Source: Polynucleobacter difficilis
GTDB lineage: Bacteria; Pseudomonadota; Gammaproteobacteria; Burkholderiales; Burkholderiaceae
DNA: 64,000 bases
NCBI RefSeq assembly: GCF_003065365.1
Contig: NZ_CP023276.1
Location: 372,001 to 436,000 of the forward strand
Direction of reading: 5' to 3'
The notes under the pieces were generated by a model. The model was not told the DNA's origin, did not search any database, and saw only the letters and a program-made list of their open reading frames with translations. Position numbers and translations under genes: made by a program. Below are positions 34,876 to 42,886 of this stretch, one piece after another. Numbering within the stretch: the first letter of the stretch is position 1; each line of letters begins with the position of its first letter.

Positions 34876-35853
34876 ATGAACCTTCTAAGGTTAGTTGATT
34901 TAGCGCGCGAGAAATTGGTTATCAAAACCAAGCCGGTATCTAGTGCGCCCGATGCAATCAATAACAGCCAGCGCAATGCATGGGCCGATTGCTTGACCAA
35001 TGATGCGCCGATTGATGGGGGTGCGAACACCCCAATTGAATCGCATCCCTTATCGAAGGCATGTACCCCGGAAGAGTATTTAAGTTCTTTGGTGAAAACA
35101 ATTGAAGGCAATATCCTGCCGCACATTGTGGAGCATCACTTAAAGGCCGATCGATTAGAAAACGGCCAACTCAATGTGCCAGCGCATCCCAGTATTGACA
35201 GTGCGCACATTGATCAGCTTTTAATCTTACTTTTGCAAGACGACGCCACCCCTTCAGCAAACTACGTTAAAGAATTGTTTGCGAATGGCATTGAGCTGGA
35301 AGAGATTTACCTGAACTTACTCACGCCAGTGGCGCGCAAGCTCGGCGAACAATGGGAAAGTGACGAAGCGGACTTTACGCAAGTCACGGTAGCGCTGTGG
35401 CGCATTAAGCAATTAATGTATGACCTGAGCCCCGTTTTTCAGGAGTACGCCGAGTACAAGCAACAAGGCAAGAGCGTGATGTTAGTCCCTTTGCCTGGTT
35501 CGCAGCACACCTTAGGCCTCTTTATGGTGTCCGAGTTTTTTGCGCGCGCAGGCTGGCGCGTGTGGGGTGAGCTTGCCGCAACTGAAGCCGATATTTTGCG
35601 CATGGCCAAGACGCAGTGGTTTGATGTGATTGGTTTATCCGCCAGCGTGCGCGAGCAATTTCCGGATCTCAAACGCATGATCATGGAAGTGCGATCGGTA
35701 TCGCTCAACCCCCATGTCGGCATCATGATTGGTAGCCCGGTGTTTAATCAAAACCCCGAATTGGTTGAGGATTTGGGCGCGGATATGGTTGGAGTGGATG
35801 CCGTAGACGCCTTAGAAAAAGCCACCTTTCATGTGGAGCAGCATAAAAAGTAA
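34876..35853 (+). CDS. second AerR/PpaA-like B12-binding regulator
   Basis: The 325-residue protein shares its layout with AerR at 10646-11539: an N-terminal variable part, a helical cap (about 110-190, with LTPVARKLGEQWESDEADFTQVTVALW) and a C-terminal cobalamin-binding fold starting at LPGSQHTLGLFMVSEFFARAGW. The histidine of GSQHTLG matches GSHHTLG in the other copy; DxHxxG is absent in both. It is a stand-alone gene behind a candidate PpsR operator and ends the photosynthesis region. A function in light or redox control is inferred. Confidence 0.82.
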   Translation: MNLLRLVDLAREKLVIKTKPVSSAPDAINNSQRNAWADCLTNDAPIDGGANTPIESHPLSKACTPEEYLSSLVKTIEGNILPHIVEHHLKADRLENGQLNVPAHPSIDSAHIDQLLILLLQDDATPSANYVKELFANGIELEEIYLNLLTPVARKLGEQWESDEADFTQVTVALWRIKQLMYDLSPVFQEYAEYKQQGKSVMLVPLPGSQHTLGLFMVSEFFARAGWRVWGELAATEADILRMAKTQWFDVIGLSASVREQFPDLKRMIMEVRSVSLNPHVGIMIGSPVFNQNPELVEDLGADMVGVDAVDALEKATFHVEQHKK

Positions 35854-35878
35854 AGGCGCGCTTTGTCGGCGGTGGGGT

Positions 35879-35914
35879 GATCGGTGTATTCTGCTAGGCA
35901 GACATTCACCGATC
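35879..35914. repeat. inverted repeat GATCGGTG ... CACCGATC between aerR-like gene and rsuA
   Basis: GATCGGTG at 35879-35886 is matched by CACCGATC at 35907-35914 with a 20-base spacer. No T-run follows, so a terminator is unlikely on the plus strand; it may be an operator or an mRNA structure 13 bases before the rsuA start. Confidence 0.5.
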
Positions 35915-35927
35915 CTAATCCCATTGC

Positions 35928-36650
35928 ATGGCCAAACCCCTTACGCTCGAAAAAATACTCTTTAGCCAAGGCTTTGGTACTCGCCGCTATTGCAGTGATT
36001 TGGTGTATGCCGATTTAGTCGAGGTCAACGGCGTCCTTGCCGATGATCCTGAAATCAAAATGGACCCAGAAGGCCTGGTGCTACGGGTTGAAGGCATGGA
36101 TTGGGTTTATCACGAAAAAGCCTATATCGCGTTTAATAAGCCTGCTAATTACGAATGCTCCCATAAGACCAAGCATCACCCGAGTGTCTATAGCCTCTTA
36201 CCAAGACCCTTAATTGAACGAGCAGTGCAGTGCGTTGGGCGCCTGGATCAAGACACGACCGGTTTATTACTACTCTCGGACGATGGGCAATTTATTCACC
36301 GCATGACCACCCCCAAGAAGAACATAGGCAAGGTCTATGAGATCACTGCAGCCGAGCCAATTACCCAAAAGCAAATCGACCATTTACTGAATGGCGTTGT
36401 CTTAGATGATGATCCCAGCCCCTGTTTTGCCAAGGCATGCGTTTTGATGGATGAGCGGCGCTTGGCAATGACGATTGTGGAAGGGCGCTACCATCAGGTT
36501 AAGCGCATGCTCGCCGCAGTCGGTAATCACGTTGCCGCTCTACATCGTTCCTCAATCGGAAATTACGGCATGCCAGCGGATTTGAAAGAGGGTCAATGGC
36601 GCTGGATTGATCCCCATGAAATGGCATTGCTGGCACAGCCGATCGAATAA
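35928..36650 (+). CDS. rsuA: 16S rRNA pseudouridine synthase (RsuA family)
   Basis: The 240-residue enzyme has an N-terminal S4 RNA-binding domain (LEKILFSQGFGTRRYCSDL) and a pseudouridine synthase domain whose catalytic aspartate lies in CVGRLDQDTTGLLLLSDDG. The RsuA subfamily is supported by EGRYHQVKRMLAAVGNHV and overall length, but RluE/RluF-like enzymes are related. It is a housekeeping gene and marks the outer edge of the photosynthesis cluster. Confidence 0.9.
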   Translation: MAKPLTLEKILFSQGFGTRRYCSDLVYADLVEVNGVLADDPEIKMDPEGLVLRVEGMDWVYHEKAYIAFNKPANYECSHKTKHHPSVYSLLPRPLIERAVQCVGRLDQDTTGLLLLSDDGQFIHRMTTPKKNIGKVYEITAAEPITQKQIDHLLNGVVLDDDPSPCFAKACVLMDERRLAMTIVEGRYHQVKRMLAAVGNHVAALHRSSIGNYGMPADLKEGQWRWIDPHEMALLAQPIE

Positions 36651-36773
36651 GCTGTGGCGGCAAACCTGATGCCTTAGATTGCCGAATTATTAAGTTTGTA
36701 TTTACTAACTTAATTCATTATTTCCACCCAAAAGGAACGCTCGTTGGCATGGCGGAATGAAGCTAGAATGAGA

Positions 36774-36796
36774 GCCCTGCCAAGAAAAGGCAGGGC
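36774..36796 (+). other. stem-loop in the leader of the first bactofilin gene
   Basis: GCCCTGCC at 36774-36781 pairs perfectly with GGCAGGGC at 36789-36796 around a 7-base loop, 16 bases before the bactofilin start. There is no T-run, and the ribosome site AGGAG follows at 36803-36807, so a 5'-UTR structure that could affect stability or translation is more likely than a terminator. Confidence 0.55.
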
Positions 36797-36812
36797 GCTA
36801 TCAGGAGAATGA

Positions 36813-37265
36813 ATGAAAATGTTCAAAAAATCCCAATCTATTAAGTTCTTGCAGCCCACCATGGAGTCCTTCGAGACCATAGTAGGGCCAGCAACCGAGG
36901 TGCATGGCAGATTAGTTGCTAATGAGAGTCTGCGAATCGACGGGCGCGTCATTGGCAATATCGAAGCGCGCCAGGGCAAAAGCGTCAGTATTGCGCTAGG
37001 TAAAACGGGCGTAGTTCAGGGTGATATTTTTGCATTTCGAGTGCTGGTTGCTGGGCGCGTAGAGGGTAATATTTACGCTACCGAGCGCGTCGAATTGCAT
37101 GAAGGTGCAGAAGTACGAGGGGATATTACGTATGGCCAGCTGGGAATTGAACACGGCGCTAAGTTAAATGGCTTGATGATTTCCACAAACGGCGAAAGTC
37201 CACAGGGATCTACTGACTCCGCAGCAATCTTTCAAGCAAATTGGAGCAAAATAAAAAGTAGCTAA
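36813..37265 (+). CDS. bactofilin (first of three)
   Basis: The 150-residue protein has the DUF583 beta-helix core: a repeating pattern of glycine and valine/isoleucine with RIDGRVIGNIEARQGKSVSIALGKTGVVQGDIFAFRVLVAGRVEGN-type turns. Bactofilins polymerise without nucleotide and form cytoskeletal or scaffold filaments that position envelope proteins. ATG 36813 has AGGAG upstream; ATG 36819 is a possible alternative. Two further bactofilins (38250-38654, minus, and 40378-40848) lie nearby. Confidence 0.88.
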   Translation: MKMFKKSQSIKFLQPTMESFETIVGPATEVHGRLVANESLRIDGRVIGNIEARQGKSVSIALGKTGVVQGDIFAFRVLVAGRVEGNIYATERVELHEGAEVRGDITYGQLGIEHGAKLNGLMISTNGESPQGSTDSAAIFQANWSKIKSS

Positions 37266-37318
37266 AGCGCGCTGGATACGCCATTGCTTTATTTGCGCCA
37301 CATTAAGAATAGGTAGCC

Positions 37319-38200
37319 ATGGGATTATTTGATTTAGTAAAAGGCAGGCCCTCGTTCATGGGTCAATTGCAATTTGATATGAACGTCTTCCAATTTTATG
37401 GCGAGCGATTTAAATACGATAGCTTCCAACACTTTTGGCATGCAACTATCCCAAAGGCGGATGGAGGAGAGGCGCGTTTAGTTGACCAGCTCTACGCGTG
37501 CGAGGTTGAATTTCCCAAAGACGATTTTCTGCATGCTCAGTTAGCGCAGGTGTGCTTAGATATCGAAAAGCATTGGTTTAATACCTACGGAATCAGTCCT
37601 GAGTCACAGAGCCTTTTTTTAAATATTAGCGCGCAAGCACGTCAAGCATACGAAGAATCAATTGCATCAGAGCCGGCAGAACAAGCGGAACCAAACCCAG
37701 AGCTACGGGTAGAGGGCTGCAATGCGTCTTTTAAAAAATACGAGCAAGGCCTCGCAGAACTCGGCTTACCTGCATTTGATGACGCAATAAAAATGCATTA
37801 TTTTATGAGTGATATTAATGAAAATTTATCTGCTTCATTTAAGTACAGCGGTAGCGTGCTTAAGGTATTAGAACAAGATTCCTATATGCAGGATGACGAT
37901 GTGAGCTGGGGGCGCTGGACTCTGTTTAGAGATACCACTGGCTATACCGATATTTGGATTGTGCGAATTGAAGGGGGTAGGGCTGAGGTGGTGAAAATGG
38001 TTTCCAAGGTCGATGCCGATACGTATAGTTTGGATGAGGCTCCCAGAGGAATCCAATTCGACACAGAAATTTTCAAAGCAATCGATAAGACCCGAATTAC
38101 TGCATTTGATAATTCAGAATTTAATGATCCCCCGCCACCGTATTTCCAAATGCTGTCGATGATGCAGGCGATAGCAGCTAAATCCGATAGCGGTTCATAA
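37319..38200 (+). CDS. unknown 293-residue protein in the bactofilin locus
   Basis: I do not recognise this family. The product has no signal peptide or membrane segment. Notable parts are MGLFDLVKGRPSFMGQLQF at the start, an acidic low-complexity stretch near residue 120 (SEPAEQAEPNPE) and aromatic-rich text such as DDVSWGRWTLFRDTTGYTDIWIVRIEGG in the C-terminal half, which suggests a beta-rich domain. It follows the first bactofilin after 53 bases in the same direction and ends at a strong terminator, so the two may be co-transcribed. Confidence 0.75.
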   Translation: MGLFDLVKGRPSFMGQLQFDMNVFQFYGERFKYDSFQHFWHATIPKADGGEARLVDQLYACEVEFPKDDFLHAQLAQVCLDIEKHWFNTYGISPESQSLFLNISAQARQAYEESIASEPAEQAEPNPELRVEGCNASFKKYEQGLAELGLPAFDDAIKMHYFMSDINENLSASFKYSGSVLKVLEQDSYMQDDDVSWGRWTLFRDTTGYTDIWIVRIEGGRAEVVKMVSKVDADTYSLDEAPRGIQFDTEIFKAIDKTRITAFDNSEFNDPPPPYFQMLSMMQAIAAKSDSGS

Positions 38201-38204
38201 ATAA

Positions 38205-38230
38205 AAAATGCCCCATTACTGGGGCATTTT
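38205..38230. terminator. bidirectional rho-independent terminator
   Basis: AAAATGCCCC (38205-38214) pairs with GGGGCATTTT (38221-38230) around ATTACT. The stem is flanked by A and T runs, so it can work on both strands, serving the plus-strand gene ending at 38200 and the minus-strand bactofilin ending at 38250. Confidence 0.88.
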
Positions 38231-38249
38231 GATGAAGGCTTTAAACCAA

Positions 38250-38654
38250 TTACTCGGTGTCGCTAGAGTCCATATTCTGATAACTTGGGGTGCTGGATGG
38301 CGAGTAGCTTGTGGATGACACAACGGAGTCGATCACCCTGAGCTCACCACTTAGCTTCGCCCCTTTTTCAACGCTCATTTCAGCGTATTGGGTGAGGCCA
38401 GTAATTTTTGCGCTGGAGCGAACATTCAGGTGATTAGTTACGTGAAGACCTTGGGTCACTTCGCCTCTAACTTCGACTATTTCCGCATTGATTCGCCCAT
38501 TCACAATACCCGAGGTGTCTACTAAAACCTCTTTTGTATTGAGCTCACCTTCGACTAGTCCGGCAACGACAGCCATTTCTGGCACCTCAAATGTACCTTT
38601 AACAATGACGCCTTCGCCAACAAAAAGAGATCCTTTTGGATTGTTATCCGCCAT
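38250..38654 (-). CDS. bactofilin (second of three)
   Basis: The 134-residue protein shows the bactofilin beta-helix pattern: LFVGEGVIVKGTFEVPEMAVVAGLVEGEL, then GIVNGRINAEIVEVRGEVTQGL and a tail rich in serine and proline. It is on the minus strand, facing the group at 36813-38200 across a shared terminator. It may form mixed filaments with the other two copies, which is inference. Confidence 0.87.
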   Translation of the reverse strand: MADNNPKGSLFVGEGVIVKGTFEVPEMAVVAGLVEGELNTKEVLVDTSGIVNGRINAEIVEVRGEVTQGLHVTNHLNVRSSAKITGLTQYAEMSVEKGAKLSGELRVIDSVVSSTSYSPSSTPSYQNMDSSDTE

Positions 38655-38750
38655 ATTAAATATCCTGAAGTATTAAATGTGAAACCATAATATATCAATA
38701 TCGTCAGAAGATAAAAAGGGTATTTGTGCCCGTTGCCCTAAATTAGGGCG

Positions 38751-39098
38751 TCATTTTTTTGTTGTAGTGGGGGTCGACAGCTCTGAAAACTGATCTTTCA
38801 GATTTTTTAGCTCACCAATCTTGCTTTCGATGAGCGGAATTTGTTTTTGAAGGGCCTCCAGATTTTTACGGTAATGGATCTCAATCTCATCCATTTCCTT
38901 ACGGGTAATCACCCCCCCCATTTCTTTGGTCATTTCGGGGCTAAATCGAATGGCCACCCGAAAACCAAGAAAATGAATGCCGATCCCAAATATTAGAAAG
39001 ACGCTTATCGATAAAAAGGCGATTTTTACTAAAGTTCTTCCCGTTATCTTGATTTGCTTCATGGTCGAAGTGGACCCTGAAATCCAAATAAGCTGCAT
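38751..39098 (-). CDS. small membrane protein with coiled coil, unknown
   Basis: The 115-residue product has one membrane helix (VKIAFLSISVFLIFGIGIHFLG, residues about 24-45), followed by a predicted coiled coil (DEIEIHYRKNLEALQKQIPLIESKIGELKNLKDQF). ATG 39098 has AGGA 11 bases upstream; ATG 39062 is an alternative without a clear ribosome site. It lies in the bactofilin locus between two bactofilin genes and could be a membrane partner of them. No family is recognised. Confidence 0.65.
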   Translation of the reverse strand: MQLIWISGSTSTMKQIKITGRTLVKIAFLSISVFLIFGIGIHFLGFRVAIRFSPEMTKEMGGVITRKEMDEIEIHYRKNLEALQKQIPLIESKIGELKNLKDQFSELSTPTTTKK

Positions 39099-39310
39099 TT
39101 TGCTGTTAATCCTGTGTAGTTAAGGGTTATCCCTTGAATGAACCTATTTTACCAGTTGACATGGATTTTTTTTAAGCGGTGCGTCCGCCGAATAAAGTTC
39201 CTGCAAAGCGGCCTAATTTGCTAATATTCATCTTTATAAATAATAGTGACAAAAGTAAGTATTACTGTGACCCATATTATTGCGGTGCAGTAAATATCAG
39301 GATAAGAGGC

Positions 39311-40339
39311 ATGTCGCCAGTAAAAAACACCCCAATGCCAGATATTCTTGGATCCGCACTAAAGGCGGCTAGGGAGTCACGCCGGTATGAACGTAATGAG
39401 TTAGCAAGCTTATGCTGTTTATCCGCCAAAATGATCACCGAGTTGGAAGAAGGGGGGATGAGTTCCTTCTACAGCTATCCGCTAAAAATCAATGCGGCCA
39501 AACGCGTTGGTACGCTGCTAAATCTTGCGGAATCGTATTACCTCAATTACCCACGCGCAGCTATTGTGACAACGGAAGAGAATGAAGAAGCTTCCTTAGC
39601 GAGTGGGATTAAAAATGAGCGTAATGGCAGCGTATCCTCTAAAAAGACCCCTCTGTCTGCGCAAGACAGTGTATCGACGACTGATGCCGTTGATTCTGCA
39701 ATCACAGAGCGATTGGAGTGGCAGGAGCTGTTGACAGAAAAAGTGGGCGGGGATTTAGCGGAGGCAAATAGTCGGGGTGGATTTCGCTTTCCAGTGAAGT
39801 CGATCGCCTTTCTTTCCCTTGGGGTTGTAATTGCGGGAGTCGTATTCAGCTTGAACTCAAAATACGATATCGCATATCAAGTTGCTGCACTGCTTGATCG
39901 AGAGCCAAAGCCACACGAAATGCTTCCCGTAGAGCCACCAAAGGTAGCTAGCGATGAGGCGAAGACCGAGGTGCAAAATCCGCCTGCCGAAGCAAGTCAA
40001 GAAGTCAAACCCCCTGAGGCGACTGCGGTGGCTGCCAGCCAGTGCCCCTATAAGCAGGATGCGCAGTTGCTCAGCTACCAATCCCCAAACCCAACGAAGC
40101 TTGGTGATGTTGTTAATCTGAAAACACTGATTAAGCAGACATTCTGTTTTATCGATGGTAGCGGTAAACAACTTGTAATTGCTTTAGAGGCAAATACTGC
40201 TCATGCTTTTAAGGGCGTAGCGCCTTTTACGGTTCTTGGTCAAGATTTAGACAGTGTTGAAATGTTTTATCAGGGCTGGCGAGTACGGCTGCCAAACGTA
40301 GGGTCGAAGCAAGTGAAGTTAGTCGAGGTTAATTTATAG
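39311..40339 (+). CDS. RodZ-like protein (HTH, membrane helix, periplasmic domain)
   Basis: The roughly 342-residue protein has an N-terminal Xre-type helix-turn-helix of the RodZ kind (ILGSALKAARESRRYERNELA, then SAKMITELEEGG), a central membrane helix (SIAFLSLGVVIAGVVFSL, about 165-186), an acidic, proline-rich linker and a C-terminal beta domain with HAFKGVAPFTVLGQDLDSVEMFYQGWRVRLP, as in the RodZ C-terminus. RodZ links MreB to the cell-wall machine. ATG 39311 with AGGA eight bases upstream is preferred over the earlier in-frame ATG at 39179. Its place between bactofilins suggests it anchors them rather than MreB. Confidence 0.78.
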   Translation: MSPVKNTPMPDILGSALKAARESRRYERNELASLCCLSAKMITELEEGGMSSFYSYPLKINAAKRVGTLLNLAESYYLNYPRAAIVTTEENEEASLASGIKNERNGSVSSKKTPLSAQDSVSTTDAVDSAITERLEWQELLTEKVGGDLAEANSRGGFRFPVKSIAFLSLGVVIAGVVFSLNSKYDIAYQVAALLDREPKPHEMLPVEPPKVASDEAKTEVQNPPAEASQEVKPPEATAVAASQCPYKQDAQLLSYQSPNPTKLGDVVNLKTLIKQTFCFIDGSGKQLVIALEANTAHAFKGVAPFTVLGQDLDSVEMFYQGWRVRLPNVGSKQVKLVEVNL

Positions 40340-40377
40340 TGCGCTATCGTGCGCGCTATTTTTTCTGAGGTATTAAC

Positions 40378-40848
40378 ATGTTCGAATTTTCTAAAAAAGG
40401 CCCAATGGCCGACACGCAACTGAGTTATGCCAGCACGGTTGGGGCTGGCTCTACAATTAAGGGCAACTTCACGCACCGTGGGAATTTGCTGTTATCTGGC
40501 CACCTGATAGGTGATATACATCAGGAGGAGGATTCTGCTGGATCGAATGATGGCTATACTGCTGTCGTTGGTAAAGCGGGATTTCTCGAGGGCAATATTT
40601 ACAGCTCCCATGCCATCATTATCGGTCGGATCGAAGGTTCGGTTTATGCAAAGGGCCGTGTTGAAATTTATCCTGGGGCTATCGTGAATGGTGATGTGAC
40701 GTATTCACAGATTAATGTGCACCCGGATGCCAAGGTCAACGGTAATTTGAAGTGCTTACTTTCGGATTCAACAGAGCATTTGGCTAGCGAACAGGCGGAT
40801 GCAAATCTAAACAATGTGCTGCCGATAAAAAAGGCGGATGGCTATTAA
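40378..40848 (+). CDS. bactofilin (third of three)
   Basis: The 156-residue bactofilin has the core GAGSTIKGNFTHRGNLLLSGHLIGDI and FLEGNIYSSHAIIIGRIEGSVYAKGRVEIYPGAIVNGDV. It follows the RodZ-like gene after 38 bases, so both are probably one unit. RodZ-like and bactofilin in one operon suggests a membrane-anchored filament. Confidence 0.87.
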   Translation: MFEFSKKGPMADTQLSYASTVGAGSTIKGNFTHRGNLLLSGHLIGDIHQEEDSAGSNDGYTAVVGKAGFLEGNIYSSHAIIIGRIEGSVYAKGRVEIYPGAIVNGDVTYSQINVHPDAKVNGNLKCLLSDSTEHLASEQADANLNNVLPIKKADGY

Positions 40849-40943
40849 ATACTGCGGGCGCAAATCAAGGGCTCTTCAGCCCCTGTTTTCCAAAGTGAAC
40901 CACTGCGCTGCATAAAAGCCACTAAGTAAATACGGAAATAAGC

Positions 40944-41321
40944 CTACTTGGGATAGGCGACGTTTTTTTGCAAATCTTGCAACATCCACGTCTTCGTTAA
41001 ATCGCCAGTTGGACCAAATGCAACGAAGGCGTAAAGCAATCCTAAAACCAGCAATGCAATCAATACCACTTTAAGGTTGGTATAGTCGCGCGCAGCTGGA
41101 GCAAGCTTAGGTGGCGCGGAGTGCTTTGGTGGGGCAAATAATTCGGGAAATGCAGACTCAACTGCCACATTTGCATTTTTAACATGACGATGGACGTGCT
41201 CTTCGCTAATCCCCTGTTGAAGCCCGAGAGCAGCGCTCTCATATTCCTTACTCGCAGACTCTAGGGACTTGGCAATGTGCATGTAGCGTTTTTGGCGCTC
41301 GTTGAATTCCGGGGTTGTCAT
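40944..41321 (-). CDS. small protein with C-terminal membrane helix, unknown
   Basis: The 125-residue product has an N-terminal helical region (FNERQKRYMHIAKSLESASKEYESAALGLQQG), a proline-rich linker (APPKHSAPPKLAPAAR) and one membrane helix (LKVVLIALLVLGLLYAFVAFG) near residue 85-105. It forms a minus-strand pair with 41348-41620, which also has a single C-terminal membrane helix. No family is recognised. Confidence 0.68.
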   Translation of the reverse strand: MTTPEFNERQKRYMHIAKSLESASKEYESAALGLQQGISEEHVHRHVKNANVAVESAFPELFAPPKHSAPPKLAPAARDYTNLKVVLIALLVLGLLYAFVAFGPTGDLTKTWMLQDLQKNVAYPK

Positions 41322-41347
41322 GGGCCTGTTCTTAAAAGTATCGATAT

Positions 41348-41620
41348 TTAGATCAAAAATTTACCAACCACATACAGCATTAATCCACAGATTAAAAGGT
41401 ACCCGAAGCCTTTTGCAAGTGCACGCTCGACCCCTTTTTGAACGATCCTATTCTGAATGCTTTCGTCCGCCACAATATTCTTAATATTCCAGAGGTCTTT
41501 TCGAATCACATTCAGGCTTTCATCTGATTTACGGTCCCGTTGTGCAAGGGTAGAGCTAATCTCAGCCATGTGCGCATTTATTTCTTTTAGTTCCTTGATT
41601 GCGTCATCCAAATTACCCAT
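41348..41620 (-). CDS. small tail-anchored coiled-coil protein, unknown
   Basis: The 90-residue protein begins with a heptad-like coiled coil (LDDAIKELKEINAHMAEISSTLAQRD) and ends with a single hydrophobic helix (GFGYLLICGLMLYVVGKFLI) at the very C-terminus, a tail-anchored layout with the bulk in the cytoplasm. It is upstream of 40944-41321 on the same strand, 26 bases apart, and probably co-transcribed. Confidence 0.68.
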   Translation of the reverse strand: MGNLDDAIKELKEINAHMAEISSTLAQRDRKSDESLNVIRKDLWNIKNIVADESIQNRIVQKGVERALAKGFGYLLICGLMLYVVGKFLI

Positions 41621-41802
41621 ATTTATCCCAAAATAGTGATTGTGCGAATGGTTTGAGGCGTAAGCACGTCGACATTGATGAATATTCTAGATTATTGCAA
41701 ATCTAGCAAATCACCCACGAATTGCTGGAAACCTAAAGATTATGCTTTATAGTAACGCTGAGCTAGTTCGAAGGCTTAAACGTTAATAATTCCCTCGTAA
41801 AG

Positions 41803-42378
41803 ATGACTCGCAGCATGGATAGCAAGCCTCAAACGATCTTAAGTCTGGTAACAATCTTGGCAAAAAAAATTGCTAAGGGCCTGTTGTATGCGTTCGCTGC
41901 TTTGATAGTGGTTTATTTCATTTTTAAAGTGTGGGAATACACCGCTGAATCAGGTCAGCAGCAAGCAACGAAAGTGTTGCAGGGTGAGCAAAGCGAGCAG
42001 TTAAAAAATTTAAGCAAGCAGATCGCCACGTATTCTCCATTAATCGTCGGTAGCTCCTCACTTCAGTTTGTGAAGCGCCCCGTCAATGAGCCCCTATTTC
42101 AGTATTTGCTTGGCGGCAGTTACCAACTCTTTATAACTGCTTTGGAAGACAGCGAACCGCTGGTTTACGTTGGACCTTTTATTTTGGGTTCAGGATGCCA
42201 AAAATTGGGATGCGCGCTATCTCGAGCTGCCTACTTAATAGACCCTAGTAAGGGGCGTGTTTATGCCGCTACGATCGAAAATGGCAAAACCCGGTATTTT
42301 GGTTTTACAGAAGGGGAGTCAATCCCCCCTGCGTTTGAAACTTGGGCCACGAAACCGATTGCGGGGGACTCAAAATGA
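41803..42378 (+). CDS. single-pass membrane protein with extracytoplasmic domain, unknown
   Basis: The 191-residue protein has one N-terminal membrane helix (GLLYAFAALIVVYFIFKVW, about residues 27-46) and a soluble domain of about 140 residues with two close cysteines (SGCQKLGCALS) that could form a disulfide outside the membrane. ATG 41803 or 41815 may be the start. Its stop overlaps the next gene in an ATGA pattern, so the two are coupled. Confidence 0.65.
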   Translation: MTRSMDSKPQTILSLVTILAKKIAKGLLYAFAALIVVYFIFKVWEYTAESGQQQATKVLQGEQSEQLKNLSKQIATYSPLIVGSSSLQFVKRPVNEPLFQYLLGGSYQLFITALEDSEPLVYVGPFILGSGCQKLGCALSRAAYLIDPSKGRVYAATIENGKTRYFGFTEGESIPPAFETWATKPIAGDSK

Positions 42379-42863
42379 GCGTCGGCTTCAGCAAATGCAA
42401 ACCCATCTTTCGATTTAGTGTCGCCTGTATTTTATTAATGCTAGCCTGTGGTGCAGATGCAAAGCCCCCGCTAGAATCCAATATGAGCAAGGCCGCAGAT
42501 CCTAGAGCGGCAAAAAAATCGAGTAGCGATAGCGATATCGTGCTGAGCAAAAATGCCGAGACTACCTTATATTTGCTTGCGGGTTGGGGCAAGGCTGAGG
42601 ACTCCACAACGTGGTACACCGTCTCAGCCCACTTTAACAAAGACCAAATCGCCCCCGAGGGTAAGCCATTCAATTTGTTTAGCGCGAGCGGCGCCTTGGA
42701 TTGCAAAGCAAACTCCTATTTTTATTACCGAACGTCCTATCTGTTTTTTGATGCGAAGACGGGATCGCTCAATGAGGTGTATTTTGAAAAGAATAAATCC
42801 AATTCAATGCCCATCGATGCCGGCAGCGTCGAAAGCGATGTCAAAAATACGATTTGTAAGTAG
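42375..42863 (+). CDS. exported protein or lipoprotein, unknown
   Basis: The 162-residue product has a cleavable export signal (FSVACILLMLACGADA); LMLAC could be a lipobox with Cys near residue 21. The rest is polar, with two cysteines in the C-terminal half. ATG 42375 overlaps the stop of the previous gene by four bases and is preferred over the in-frame start at 42342. It may act with the membrane protein before it. Confidence 0.65.
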   Translation: MSVGFSKCKPIFRFSVACILLMLACGADAKPPLESNMSKAADPRAAKKSSSDSDIVLSKNAETTLYLLAGWGKAEDSTTWYTVSAHFNKDQIAPEGKPFNLFSASGALDCKANSYFYYRTSYLFFDAKTGSLNEVYFEKNKSNSMPIDAGSVESDVKNTICK

Positions 42864-42886
42864 TTCATCGTAAGCTGAAGTCAGTT

